From positions 1 to 14,539 of the forward strand of contig JANPDA010000004.1 in NCBI GenBank assembly GCA_031431235.1: a stretch of DNA of 14,539 bases, in the 5' to 3' direction. Made by a program: the position numbers and the translations under genes. Under the pieces are notes generated by a model. The model was not told the DNA's origin. It saw nothing but the letters and a program-made list of their open reading frames with translations, and searched no databases. This DNA comes from JANNSW01 sp031431235 (GTDB taxonomy: Bacteria > Pseudomonadota > Alphaproteobacteria > Rhizobiales > Hyphomicrobiaceae). Positions 1-6,331 of this stretch are shown here, one piece after another; the stretch's first letter is position 1, and each line of letters starts with the position of its first letter.

Positions 1-319
1 CCGGCGCGATGCCCGCCTTCCCCCGTCGCGCAATCCGGCCCAGCATCATGCCTGCTCCGAGAGCCGCTACGGCTATGGCCGGCAACCGCAGGATTGTCGT
101 CAGCACCGGGTCCCAAAGCCAAGTAGCGCCGCCATTTTGCAGGATGTCGCGCATGCCATCCAGCGATTCTCTGTGCAAGGATCGCCAGCCGTCGTCAACC
201 GTTGTGAGCAGCCAAATCGCGCCACGGCTCTGGAACGAGGAGTCGATCCCGGTCATGGGGACGAGCATGAGAACAATGCCGGCTGCGACGAAGGCGCGGC
301 TTACCAGACGCAATAACAC
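1..319 (-). CDS. Hypothetical two-helix membrane protein, 3' end outside window
   Basis: The minus strand is open from base 319 to the left edge, giving 106 residues with no stop. The frame has two good hydrophobic stretches: residues about 9-25 (AFVAAGIVLMLVPM) and about 72-94 (VLTTILRLPAIAVAALGAGMML). The second is followed by a basic cluster (GRIARRGK), which suggests a cytoplasmic end. The chosen start is GTG at 319, because TGAGG (326-330 on the complement) lies six bases upstream. A second in-frame GTG at 331 has no such site, and an in-frame stop lies further up. The gene follows the deiminase on the same strand after a short gap, so the two may be co-transcribed. I do not recognise the family. 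The opposite-strand frame over the same bases looks like a shadow. Confidence 0.6.
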   Translation of the reverse strand, partial: MLLRLVSRAFVAAGIVLMLVPMTGIDSSFQSRGAIWLLTTVDDGWRSLHRESLDGMRDILQNGGATWLWDPVLTTILRLPAIAVAALGAGMMLGRIARRGKAGIAP

Positions 320-397
320 TACATGCCTCACAATTGCCGGCGCATTTATCGTAGTCCTACACCATCACTGATGGCGACGCTATGGCGAACCCATCGT

Positions 398-1411
398 TCA
401 CTCGAGGCTGTCGCGGATGAGCGGCATGGTCGAGCAGTGGATGCCACCGCCGTTCAACTGCACCGCCTCATAGTCGACCCGGACCATCTCGACATCGTTG
501 TTGGCGAGCTGGTCGAGCGTGCGATTGGAGGCGCCGTTGGACATGATGAGGCGCCGCGGCCGCACGGCCAAACTGTTGATGATCCAGCTGGAATCGGAAG
601 GTGTGATTTCGATCGTCTTGATGCCGAGCTGCCCGAGCTTCTGAATGAACCAGTAGGGCAGCTGGTTTGCATCAATCAGCGCGAGGTCGCGGTCGATCAT
701 CACGAACATGCCGTCGATGTGGATCTGGTAGCCGCACAAGTCGACCATCAGCGTCTCGACGCCCTGGCGCGCGAGAACTTCCGCGACTTGCGCCGCGCCC
801 TCGTTGTTCACTCGGATCGAGCGGCCGATCACGGCGGTCTTGGAGTTGAGCCAGCCAAAGCTGCCGCCCTCGAAAATGGCGGTGCCCGTGAGCGTCCGCA
901 GGATCGGCACGCCGTGCTTGGCATAGGTGCGGGAGATGTTCAGCTCCTCGCCGCGGCGGGCCTTGGGTGCGAGCCGCGTCACGATTGCGCCGCCCTTCAC
1001 CACGATGGAGGAGTCGCGCGTGTAGCAGCTCTTCAGGCGGGTGCCGACGTCTCCCTCGACGAAAATGACCTCGACGCCTTCCTTCTGGAGGGTTGCGACG
1101 AGACCGTCGTGCTGGCTCTGCATGTCCTGCAAGGGCGGGATCGTGTCGCTCTGGAAGTACCAGCCCTTTTCGATATCGCCGTAGGAGCCGATCGACTCGA
1201 TCCGTTTCTTCGGATCGACCACCTTCATCTCATTGCCTGGCCGGTGCATCAGCACGACCCGCAGCCGCCCCACGTCGTTGTCGACACCCCAGGCCCGGCC
1301 CCACACCCGCTCCAGCTCGCCCTTGTCCTCGAAGCCGGGCTCCGGCTGGACGCCGAACATCTTCATGGTCTCGTTGTAGATGTGGACGCCATCGGCGTTG
1401 GATGTGGACAT
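398..1411 (-). CDS. Arginine deiminase / dimethylargininase-superfamily hydrolase (amidinotransferase fold)
   Basis: This 337-residue protein has the core signatures of guanidino-group-modifying enzymes. They are TRD at 131-133, FEGG at 180-183 with Glu181 as acidic catalytic candidate, QIHIDG at 229-234 with His231 as general base, and GGGIHCSTMPLIRD at 321-334 with Cys326 as nucleophile. These enzymes hydrolyse arginine or methylated arginines to citrulline through a covalent thiouronium intermediate in the cytoplasm. Which substrate is used here cannot be read from sequence; arginine, dimethylarginine or another guanidino compound are all possible. The frame stays open far upstream, but that part lies antisense to the uronate dehydrogenase gene. 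The start at 1411 is preferred because GGAG precedes it by ten bases and the length fits the family. It is divergent from the dehydrogenase across 189 bp. Confidence 0.85.
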   Translation of the reverse strand: MSTSNADGVHIYNETMKMFGVQPEPGFEDKGELERVWGRAWGVDNDVGRLRVVLMHRPGNEMKVVDPKKRIESIGSYGDIEKGWYFQSDTIPPLQDMQSQHDGLVATLQKEGVEVIFVEGDVGTRLKSCYTRDSSIVVKGGAIVTRLAPKARRGEELNISRTYAKHGVPILRTLTGTAIFEGGSFGWLNSKTAVIGRSIRVNNEGAAQVAEVLARQGVETLMVDLCGYQIHIDGMFVMIDRDLALIDANQLPYWFIQKLGQLGIKTIEITPSDSSWIINSLAVRPRRLIMSNGASNRTLDQLANNDVEMVRVDYEAVQLNGGGIHCSTMPLIRDSLE

Positions 1412-1600
1412 CGTGGCAGGGCTCCCGGCGCGGGGTTGGTCCGAAGGGTGGCGGACTGTGCCGCAAAGCAGGCGAGACCTCAAGCGCGAGAGGGAATGGA
1501 GAGCCAGCCATGCGCGAGCCTCTGACGTGCCTCGCGGCCGATAGCTTTCGCAGCGCAGCCGGCCTAGGTTGCCAGGCCACGCAACGACAGGTCGAGACCC

Positions 1601-2416
1601 ATGAGCCATTTCAATCGCGTTCTCATCACCGGTGCTGCCGGAGCCCTCGGCAAGGAGCTGCGCAAATCCGGACAGCGCCTCGCCAAGCATGTCCGCCTCA
1701 CCGATCGCATCGCCTCGCAGAGCTTGGCCACCCATGAGGAGGACCGTCCCTTCGAGCTCGCCGATATGACAGGCGTGATGGCCGGCGTCGAAGGTTGCGA
1801 TGCGATCGTGCACCTGGGTGCGCGGGCGACGGAGGGCACCTGGGATGACGTGCTCAACTCCAACATCGTCGGCACCTACAACATCTACGAGGCCGCGAGG
1901 CGCCATGGCGTGAGGCGCATCGTCTATGCGAGCTCGATCCATGCGGTCGGCTACTACGAGCGCAATCACACCATCGATGCCAAGGTGCCGACGCGCCCCG
2001 ACAGCCTCTACGGCGTGTCGAAGACGTTCGGGGAGAACCTGGCGAGCTACTATTTCGACAAGTTCGGCATCGAGAGCGTGTGCCTCAGGATCGGATCATG
2101 CTTTCCCGAGCCGACCGACCGGCGCCACCTGATCACCTGGCTCTCCTATCGCGACCTGCGCCAGCTGGTGGAGCGGGGCCTCTCGGTGCCGCGCGTCGGC
2201 TTCATGGTTTCCTATGCGACGTCGGGCAACCGCGAGAGCTTCTGGGACAACCGGGCGGCCTCGGTGCTCGGCTATCAGCCCGAGGACAGCGCCGACCATT
2301 GGCGCGAGAAGATTCTGGCCCAGGTGCAGCAAGGCGATCCAAACGACCCGGCCGTCAAGTACCAGGGCGGCATCTTCTGCAAATGGGGTCACTTCGAGGA
2401 TCAGCAGAAGGCTTAG
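1601..2416 (+). CDS. udh: Uronate dehydrogenase, NAD-dependent (SDR/epimerase family)
   Basis: This 271-residue extended-SDR protein begins with the nucleotide-binding motif VLITGAAGALG (7-17). It carries the catalytic set Ser111/Ser112 (YASSIH), Tyr137 and Lys141 (YGVSK). The segments RIGSCFPEPTDRRHL and FMVSYATSGNRESFWDN match what I know of bacterial uronate dehydrogenases, which are about 265 residues. The known reaction oxidises the C1 hydroxyl of galacturonate or glucuronate to the aldarolactone with NAD+, the first step of oxidative uronate breakdown. No other uronate gene is visible in the window, so the pathway context is missing. An AGG about ten bases upstream supports the start. 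A different sugar epimerase/dehydrogenase activity is possible but less likely. Confidence 0.8.
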   Translation: MSHFNRVLITGAAGALGKELRKSGQRLAKHVRLTDRIASQSLATHEEDRPFELADMTGVMAGVEGCDAIVHLGARATEGTWDDVLNSNIVGTYNIYEAARRHGVRRIVYASSIHAVGYYERNHTIDAKVPTRPDSLYGVSKTFGENLASYYFDKFGIESVCLRIGSCFPEPTDRRHLITWLSYRDLRQLVERGLSVPRVGFMVSYATSGNRESFWDNRAASVLGYQPEDSADHWREKILAQVQQGDPNDPAVKYQGGIFCKWGHFEDQQKA

Positions 2417-2466
2417 CGTCCGGCATCGGATCGGCGCGAGAGCGGCTGGCGCAATCCCGGCTGCGG

Positions 2467-2856
2467 CTATGCCGCCAGCAACCGCCCGACCTCCGCCACC
2501 AGATCCTTCAGATGAAACGGCTTCGAAAGCACTTTCGCGTCTTTCGGCGCCCTCTCGTCGGTGTTGAGCGTCACCGCGGCAAAGCCGGTGATGAACATGA
2601 TCTTCAGCTCGGGATCGAGCTCGCAGGCGCGCCGAGCCAGCTCGATCCCGTCCATCTCCGGCATCACGATGTCGGTCAGCAGCAGCGTGAAGGGCTCCTC
2701 CTTCAGCCGCTCATAGGCGTCGGCTCCGTTGCCGAAGTCGATGACGTCATAGCCCGCCTTCACGAGCGCGCCGACCAGGAACCGGCGCATCGAATCGTCG
2801 TCCTCCGCGAGCAGGATGCGTTGGCGCGGTCTCTCCAGCAGATCGTAGATGGACAT
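2467..2856 (-). CDS. cpdR: Single-domain response regulator, CpdR type
   Basis: The protein is a lone receiver domain of 129 residues with no output domain. It has the acidic pocket at AEDDD (17-21), the phospho-acceptor Asp62 in LLLTDIVMPEMDG, the switch Thr90 in MFITGFAA and the conserved Lys112 in VLSKPFH. The text around these motifs is very close to alphaproteobacterial CpdR. In Caulobacter and rhizobia, unphosphorylated CpdR localises or primes the ClpXP protease for cell-cycle substrates, and the CckA-ChpT relay phosphorylates it. An upstream ATG at 2895 would add 13 residues. I prefer 2856 because it brings the length closer to the family, but neither start has a strong ribosome-binding site. 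It is divergent from the N-formylglutamate amidohydrolase gene and tail-to-tail with udh, with 50 bp between. Confidence 0.85.
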   Translation of the reverse strand: MSIYDLLERPRQRILLAEDDDSMRRFLVGALVKAGYDVIDFGNGADAYERLKEEPFTLLLTDIVMPEMDGIELARRACELDPELKIMFITGFAAVTLNTDERAPKDAKVLSKPFHLKDLVAEVGRLLAA

Positions 2857-3110
2857 GGGATGCTCGTTGCGAGGGCTCACCGACACCGCGGTCATCCACC
2901 GGGCGCTGTCCCACCATGAGAGACTATTCTGGTAAATGCGGAATGAAAATGTCGCTTAGGGTTAGCGCTCGTGCGGATCGGGCTCCCCCACGTGGCAGGG
3001 CAATCGTGGATGGTAGACAGCCGGGGCTGGGCTTGGCACAGTGCCCTCGAGCGCAGCAGGCAGCCGCCCGATCGGCAGCGGACCTGGTGGCTGAAGGGGA
3101 ATGCGACCCG

Positions 3111-4007
3111 ATGAGTTCGAGCGAGCGGGAATCGATCCTCCGGGACCTCACTCCACCCTATGCATTGCATGAGCCTGAACAGCTTTGCTCGCCGATCGTG
3201 TTTTCCTCTCCCCATTCCGGCAGGGTCTATCCGCAAGCCTTTCTCGCGGCGTCGCGCCTTTCCCCCGCAAGTCTCAGGAAGTCCGAGGACTGCTTCATCG
3301 AGGAGTTGTTCGAGGGCGTCGTGGCGCTCGGCAGCCCGCTGATTGCCGCTCGGTTTCCGCGCGCCTATCTCGATGTCAACCGCGAGCCCTACGAGCTCGA
3401 CCCGGCCCTGTTCGAGGGCGTGCTGCCCGATTTTGCCAACACACGCTCGCTTCGGGTCGTGGGTGGCCTCGGCACCATCGCGCGTGTCGTTGCCGACAGC
3501 GAGGAGATCTACCGCCGACCGTTGAGCGTCGAAGCCGCCTTCGAGCGCATCGAACGGCTCTATCGGCCTTATCACGCCCAGCTGCGCCGGTTGCTCGATA
3601 CGGCGCGTCAGCGCTTTGGCATGGCCATCCTGATCGATTGCCATTCGATGCCATCGACCAGCGCCGGCGACCAGGGCGCGCGTCCCCATTTTGTCGTCGG
3701 CGACCGGTTCGGAGCCTCCTGCACGGCCGAGCTCACCCGGTTCATCCGGGAGAAGATCACCGATCTGGGCTATGAGGTGGTGCTGAACCGGCCCTACGCG
3801 GGCGGCTTCATCACTGAGCACTATGGCGAGCCACGCACCGGCATCCATGCGGTGCAGATCGAGATCAACCGGGCCCTCTACATGAACGAGACGAAACTCG
3901 AGCCATCTGGGAATTTCTGGCGGTTGCGACGCGATCTCGAGCGGCTGGCCGGAGCGCTGATGGCAGCCTTTCCGGCGGCAGCCGTCATGCGCACGGCCGC
4001 GGAATGA
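3111..4007 (+). CDS. N-formylglutamate amidohydrolase family protein
   Basis: This 298-residue protein shows the family blocks SSPHSG (32-37), YLDVNREPYELD (86-97), LIDCHSMP (174-181), NRPYAGGFITEHYG (226-239) and QIEINRALYM (249-258). The His and Glu residues of these blocks match a zinc-hydrolase active site of the FGase family. The classical reaction releases formate from N-formyl-glutamate in the five-step histidine utilisation route, but no other hut gene is present. The real substrate may therefore differ, and many Hyphomicrobiales carry such a stand-alone copy. The start at 3111 is chosen over an upstream frame opening because AAGGGGA lies about 11 bases before it and the family begins near here. 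No convincing promoter was seen in the divergent gap shared with cpdR. Confidence 0.85.
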   Translation: MSSSERESILRDLTPPYALHEPEQLCSPIVFSSPHSGRVYPQAFLAASRLSPASLRKSEDCFIEELFEGVVALGSPLIAARFPRAYLDVNREPYELDPALFEGVLPDFANTRSLRVVGGLGTIARVVADSEEIYRRPLSVEAAFERIERLYRPYHAQLRRLLDTARQRFGMAILIDCHSMPSTSAGDQGARPHFVVGDRFGASCTAELTRFIREKITDLGYEVVLNRPYAGGFITEHYGEPRTGIHAVQIEINRALYMNETKLEPSGNFWRLRRDLERLAGALMAAFPAAAVMRTAAE

Positions 4008-4016
4008 CGAAAGCCG

Positions 4017-4049
4017 AAAAAAGGGGCCGCTCGCGTTGACGAACGGCCC
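4017..4049 (-). terminator. Intrinsic terminator of sRNA copy 1
   Basis: On the minus strand GGGCCGTTCG pairs with CGAGCGGCCC (ten pairs including one G-T) around a six-base loop, followed by C and T6 (complement of 4017-4022). The T run points leftward, so it ends the minus-strand sRNA ten bases past the stop codon of the plus-strand amidohydrolase gene. The stem might also help end the convergent transcript, but no T run faces that way. Confidence 0.8.
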
Positions 4050-4111
4050 AAGTCTAGGGAGGAAACGCCCAAGGAGGGCGGCGGTCGGCGAGGTCATCGC
4101 CGTCCCGCAAT
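4017..4111 (-). ncRNA. suhB/MmgR-like small RNA, copy 1
   Basis: The minus strand carries a complete small-RNA unit. From 5' to 3' it has a hairpin GCCC-TCCTT-GGGC (complement of 4067-4079), an unpaired TTTCCTCCCT that is complementary to a Shine-Dalgarno sequence, and a terminator hairpin ending in six T. A 36-bp block (4044-4079) recurs without change at 4289-4324. The core resembles the suhB/MmgR RNA family of alphaproteobacteria as I remember it, named for its place near a suhB-like phosphatase gene; hisN, a SuhB-type phosphatase gene, lies about 450 bp away here. Such sRNAs act in trans on mRNA ribosome-binding sites, and MmgR of Sinorhizobium affects storage granules. The 5' end near 4111 is inferred from the -10 box. 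Length is about 95 nt. Confidence 0.8.
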
Positions 4112-4116
4112 GCAGC

Positions 4117-4145
4117 ATTATAGGGTGCGGCGCAAAAATCGCAAG
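4117..4145 (-). promoter_or_regulatory. Promoter of sRNA copy 1
   Basis: On the minus strand CTTGCG (complement of 4140-4145) and TATAAT (complement of 4117-4122) are separated by exactly 17 bp. The -10 matches the consensus fully and the -35 resembles the alphaproteobacterial housekeeping CTTGAC. A start near 4111 (A) fits the sRNA unit downstream. Confidence 0.75.
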
Positions 4146-4262
4146 CGCCGAAGTGCATGAGTGACATTCTGTCCACCAATGGGCATCGGCTTGTGGATAG
4201 CCTGGCGGGCCTGTTTGGCACCGATGGTGCGCTGCGAGATTCAGCGCTCCGATGCTGCAGGC

Positions 4263-4294
4263 AAAAAAAAGGGCCGGCGTGTTAGCGGCGGCCC
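4263..4294 (-). terminator. Intrinsic terminator of sRNA copy 2
   Basis: On the minus strand GGGCCG pairs with CGGCCC. A C-C mismatch and two more pairs lie inside, around the loop CTAACA, and T8 follows directly (complement of 4263-4270). Confidence 0.8.
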
Positions 4295-4357
4295 AAGTCT
4301 AGGGAGGAAACGCCCAAGGAGGGCATACGGACGATGAGCAAGCTCGATCGACCCGCA
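4263..4357 (-). ncRNA. suhB/MmgR-like small RNA, copy 2
   Basis: This is a second full unit in the same minus-strand orientation. It has the GCCC-TCCTT-GGGC hairpin (complement of 4312-4324), the anti-Shine-Dalgarno TTTCCTCCCT, and its own terminator with eight T. The block 4289-4324 is identical to copy 1, while the terminator loop, 5' end and promoter differ. That shows two separately maintained genes rather than a fresh duplication. Predicted length is about 95 nt, with the 5' end near 4357 inferred from the -10 box. It runs divergently from hisN, which begins about 200 bp away. Family assignment rests on memory of the suhB/MmgR core and on the phosphatase neighbour. Confidence 0.8.
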
Positions 4358-4362
4358 TCCCT

Positions 4363-4392
4363 GATATGGGGTGATCCGCGCTGCCGGACAAG
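4363..4392 (-). promoter_or_regulatory. Promoter of sRNA copy 2
   Basis: On the minus strand CTTGTC (complement of 4387-4392) and CATATC (complement of 4363-4368) are 18 bp apart. The -35 is one base off CTTGAC and the -10 is weaker than that of copy 1, so this copy may be less expressed or more dependent on regulators. Confidence 0.5.
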
Positions 4393-4560
4393 GCATAGCG
4401 TCGTCTGGATCGTGGTTTGCCTGTTATGCTGTTGCTGATCGGCAACATTGCATGCTCGCAACTGTCGCTCTTTCATGTCGCCAACCGGCGGGGACTGCTG
4501 GAAATCCGCAATTCTCCTCACCGTGATCTTCGAGCGCATACAACGCAGGGTCTCGAGCTG

Positions 4561-5364
4561 ATGGCTGGAAAGTCCGGAGAACGTTTCGAGGAGTTGCTCG
4601 ACTTCGCCCACGAGTTGGCGCGGTTGTCGGCGACTTCGATCCTACCGCACTTTCGCACTGGGATCGCCGCCGACAACAAGCTCGGCGACAAGGGCTTCGA
4701 CCCGGTGACAGCGGCTGACCGCGCCGCCGAGGAGGTCATTCGCTCGGCGCTGGCGACACGCTACCCAGACCACGCGATCATCGGCGAGGAGTTCGGCGCG
4801 AGTGGGCAAGGTGCCGAGTACGGTTGGGTGATCGACCCGATCGACGGCACGCGCTCCTTCATGATGGGCCTGACCACATGGGGCACGCTGATAGGCCTGT
4901 CGCACGAGGGTGTGCCGCTGCTCGGCGTCGTCAACCAGCCTTTCACCGGCGAGCGGTTCTGGTGCGAGCGGAAACAATCCCGCTACAGCGGCCCCGGTGG
5001 CGACCGGCGTCTCGCCACCCGCCCCTGCGCGCGCCTCGCCGATGCGATTTTCTCGACCACCAGCCCCGACCTGTTCCAGCCGGGATTCGAGACCGAGCGG
5101 TTCCAGGCCGTCAAGGCGCGTGCCCGCATGACCCGATTCGGCGGCGACTGCATCGCCTATTGCCTGCTCGCCATGGGCCAGATCGACCTCGTGATCGAGG
5201 CGGGCCTCAAAACCTACGACATCGCCGCGATCGTGCCGATCATCGAGCGGGCGGGCGGCGTGATCACGACCTGGGACGGCGAGCCCGCCGCGGGCGGCGG
5301 CCGCATCATCGCGGCGGGCGACAGGGGGCTGCATGCCGAAGCGATGAGGATGTTGGCGGAGTAG
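4561..5364 (+). CDS. hisN: Inositol-monophosphatase-family phosphatase, HisN type (histidinol-phosphatase)
   Basis: The 267-residue protein has the Mg-dependent phosphatase motifs: IIGEEFG (73-79; Glu76/Glu77), WVIDPIDGTRSF (89-100; Asp92, Asp95) and GLKTYDIAAIVPIIERAGG (215-233; Asp220). The wording around these sites is that of alphaproteobacterial HisN, which removes phosphate from L-histidinol phosphate in histidine synthesis. Inositol- or other sugar-phosphate activity cannot be ruled out. The frame opens upstream at 4417, but ATG 4561 is preferred because the family N terminus begins here and an AGGG lies about ten bases before it. Two suhB-like sRNA units lie upstream on the other strand. 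Pieces of the gene's 3' end recur downstream, at 5593-5622 and 5891-5969. Confidence 0.85.
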   Translation: MAGKSGERFEELLDFAHELARLSATSILPHFRTGIAADNKLGDKGFDPVTAADRAAEEVIRSALATRYPDHAIIGEEFGASGQGAEYGWVIDPIDGTRSFMMGLTTWGTLIGLSHEGVPLLGVVNQPFTGERFWCERKQSRYSGPGGDRRLATRPCARLADAIFSTTSPDLFQPGFETERFQAVKARARMTRFGGDCIAYCLLAMGQIDLVIEAGLKTYDIAAIVPIIERAGGVITTWDGEPAAGGGRIIAAGDRGLHAEAMRMLAE

Positions 5365-5387
5365 CACCCGGCATCCCGATCGATTGC
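5358..5387 (+). repeat. Direct repeat spanning the hisN stop codon, copy A
   Basis: Thirty bases starting in the last hisN codons, including its TAG stop, match 5593-5622 at 28 of 30 positions. The repeat begins GGAGTAGCACCCGGCA. Similarity stops on both sides. Confidence 0.7.
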
Positions 5388-5580
5388 TCGCTTTCCGTTT
5401 CCCGGACGGCCAGCCGCGACGGCGGCGCGCCTCTGGCACGACCGGCCGGACCGGGCCCCAGACTCGAGACACGGACGGCTGCCGCATGTGGCTCTCGATC
5501 CCGGCCCTTGGGCGGGAGCAAGGGTTTCGTCGGATCGTTCACGGTCCTGGCCCGCCCGCGGCCGGGAAATCGGGAAGTGA

Positions 5581-5709
5581 TCAACTGGGGATGGAGTAGC
5601 ACCCGGCACCCCGGTCGATTGCGTGCGGACGCACACTTTTCCGCACCGCGATTGCCAACAGGGTGCAAGCCCTGCGAATTGGCATGGTCCCGGCACCGGC
5701 GCGCATCAT
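5581..5709 (-). pseudogene. Short reading frame behind palindrome and RBS; possibly a truncated gene start
   Basis: On the minus strand GGAG (complement of 5716-5719) sits six bases before a double ATG (5709 and 5706). The frame runs 42 residues. It begins with a basic then hydrophobic stretch (PIRRACTLLAIAV) that looks like the start of a signal peptide, then turns into a non-hydrophobic tail that ends within and just past the hisN-boundary repeat. The perfect palindrome at 5748-5769 lies 28 bases upstream of GGAG, as an operator would. My inference is that a regulated gene once started here and lost its body when the repeat arrived. It could equally be a chance frame. Confidence 0.2.
5593..5622 (+). 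repeat. Direct repeat of the hisN 3' boundary, copy B
   Basis: This copy has 28 of 30 bases identical to 5358-5387, placed 235 bp downstream. The flanking bases differ, so only the boundary segment was copied. It also forms the 3' part of a short minus-strand frame that starts at 5709. Confidence 0.7.
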
Positions 5710-5747
5710 GAGGTGCTCCGTCCAGGAGAGGGCGTCATCTTGCAGGT

Positions 5748-5769
5748 CTGTTATGTTATAACATAACAG
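5748..5769. promoter_or_regulatory. Perfect 22-bp palindrome, Zur/Fur-like operator candidate
   Basis: The 11-base arm CTGTTATGTTA is followed at once by its exact reverse complement, with no spacer or mismatch. It is AT-rich in a GC-rich window. The ATGTTATA-type content resembles operators of the Zur branch of the Fur family. It could act on the short minus-strand frame starting at 5709. On the plus strand, CTTGCA (5740-5745) is a possible -35 followed after about 17 bp by CATAAC inside the palindrome, but no gene follows that way. The specific regulator is inferred. Confidence 0.45.
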
Positions 5770-5804
5770 GTACACTTGGACTCGCTACGCTCTTTCGACA
5801 GCGA

Positions 5805-5880
5805 AACTGGGGACAGTAAACCCTTTTCGTGGCTGAAGGCTCTCGAGTGCCCCAGTTGTCTTGAAATAGGTATGCTGTCC
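5805..5880. mobile_element. Possible relic of a small mobile element
   Basis: AACTGGGG at 5805-5812 is exactly inverted at 5850-5857 (CCCCAGTT). A second imperfect pair is GGACAGTA (5811-5818) against TATGCTGTCC (5871-5880). The strings CTGGGGACAGTA and GAAATAGGTATGCTGTCC resemble flanks often seen around small Y1-type (IS200/RAYT-like) transposase genes, but that is from memory. No transposase frame remains in the 76 bases. Confidence 0.2.
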
Positions 5881-5890
5881 GCGGTTTTCC

Positions 5891-5969
5891 GGCGGGCGAC
5901 AGGGGCGGCGAGCCCGCGGCGGGCGACAGGCGGCTGCATGCCGAAGCGATGAAGATGTTGGCGGGTTGA
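5891..5969 (+). pseudogene. Duplicated 3' fragment of hisN
   Basis: The in-frame text reads AGDRGGEPAAGDRRLHAEAM then KMLAG and stop. The hisN C terminus reads GEPAA...AAGDRGLHAEAM then RMLAE and stop. The fragment has lost the segment between GEPAA and the GDR motif, and GGCGGGCGACAGG occurs twice within it (5891 and 5918). It has no start or body, so it is a leftover copy, about 600 bp downstream of the true end and 12 bp from the convergent antitoxin stop. Confidence 0.7.
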
Positions 5970-5980
5970 GGGAACGGGCC

Positions 5981-6331
5981 TCAGGCCTTTGGCTGCGGCA
6001 ACGGCGCGAGGGCCCGGCGCACCGTCTCGGGCTCGCGGGCGATGACGCGCAGATAGGCCTTGGCCGCGGCGTCGGGCTCCTTGCGGCCCTGCTCCCAATC
6101 CCTGAGCGTGCCGATCGGAATATGGAAGTGAGCGGCAAAATCTTCCTGGCTGAGCTTCAAGGCGCGGCGGATCACGCTGACCTGTGGCACGCGTGGCATG
6201 AGCGGCAAATCCTCGGGCCGGATCGGCTTGCAATCTGGATCGGCCATGGCGGCGGCGTGGCGCTGCTCCTCCGTCATGGGGTCGCCGGCGCTCCAGTCGA
6301 TCCTGGTGTCAGTCTTGGGTGTTTGCTTCAT
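5981..6331 (-). CDS. XRE-family HTH antitoxin paired with BrnT toxin
   Basis: This 116-residue protein has an acidic/polar N-terminal part and a helix-turn-helix near residues 50-97. The helix-turn-helix reads SVIRRALKLSQEDFAAHFHI then PIGTLRDWEQGRKEPD. The pattern LSQEDFA...GTLRDWEQGR is typical of XRE-type antitoxins found beside BrnT. Its ATG lies inside the toxin's last codons, overlapping by 23 bp, so translation is probably coupled. It would bind and neutralise the toxin and repress the operon; the inverted repeat at 6605-6619 is the likely operator. It differs from classical BrnA, which is ribbon-helix-helix, so I give no symbol. Confidence 0.8.
   Translation of the reverse strand: MKQTPKTDTRIDWSAGDPMTEEQRHAAAMADPDCKPIRPEDLPLMPRVPQVSVIRRALKLSQEDFAAHFHIPIGTLRDWEQGRKEPDAAAKAYLRVIAREPETVRRALAPLPQPKA

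Noticed and set aside
362..374. CCATC-ACT-GATGG hairpin after the deiminase stop as a terminator
   Set aside because: The stem has only five pairs and no T run follows on either strand.
1412..1969. N-terminal extension of the deiminase frame on the minus strand
   Set aside because: It lies antisense to the well-supported uronate dehydrogenase gene, has no family similarity, and an internal ATG with GGAG upstream fits the family start.
3034..3047. TGGCAC-containing site before the amidohydrolase as a sigma-54 promoter
   Set aside because: TGGCAC is present but the TTGC element at -12 is missing; the string is part of a small GGCAC/GTGCC inverted repeat.
2892..4118. Long minus-strand frame opposite the N-formylglutamate amidohydrolase
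   Set aside because: It mirrors the coding gene in a GC-rich genome, shows no recognisable domain and runs through the sRNA terminator.
4000..4400. Repeats near hisN as a CRISPR array
   Set aside because: Only two copies 245 bp apart exist, and each is explained as the core of an sRNA gene with promoter and terminator.
4417..4560. Upstream start for hisN adding 48 residues
   Set aside because: The added residues do not resemble the family and the ATG at 4417 has no ribosome-binding site, whereas 4561 starts at the expected place.
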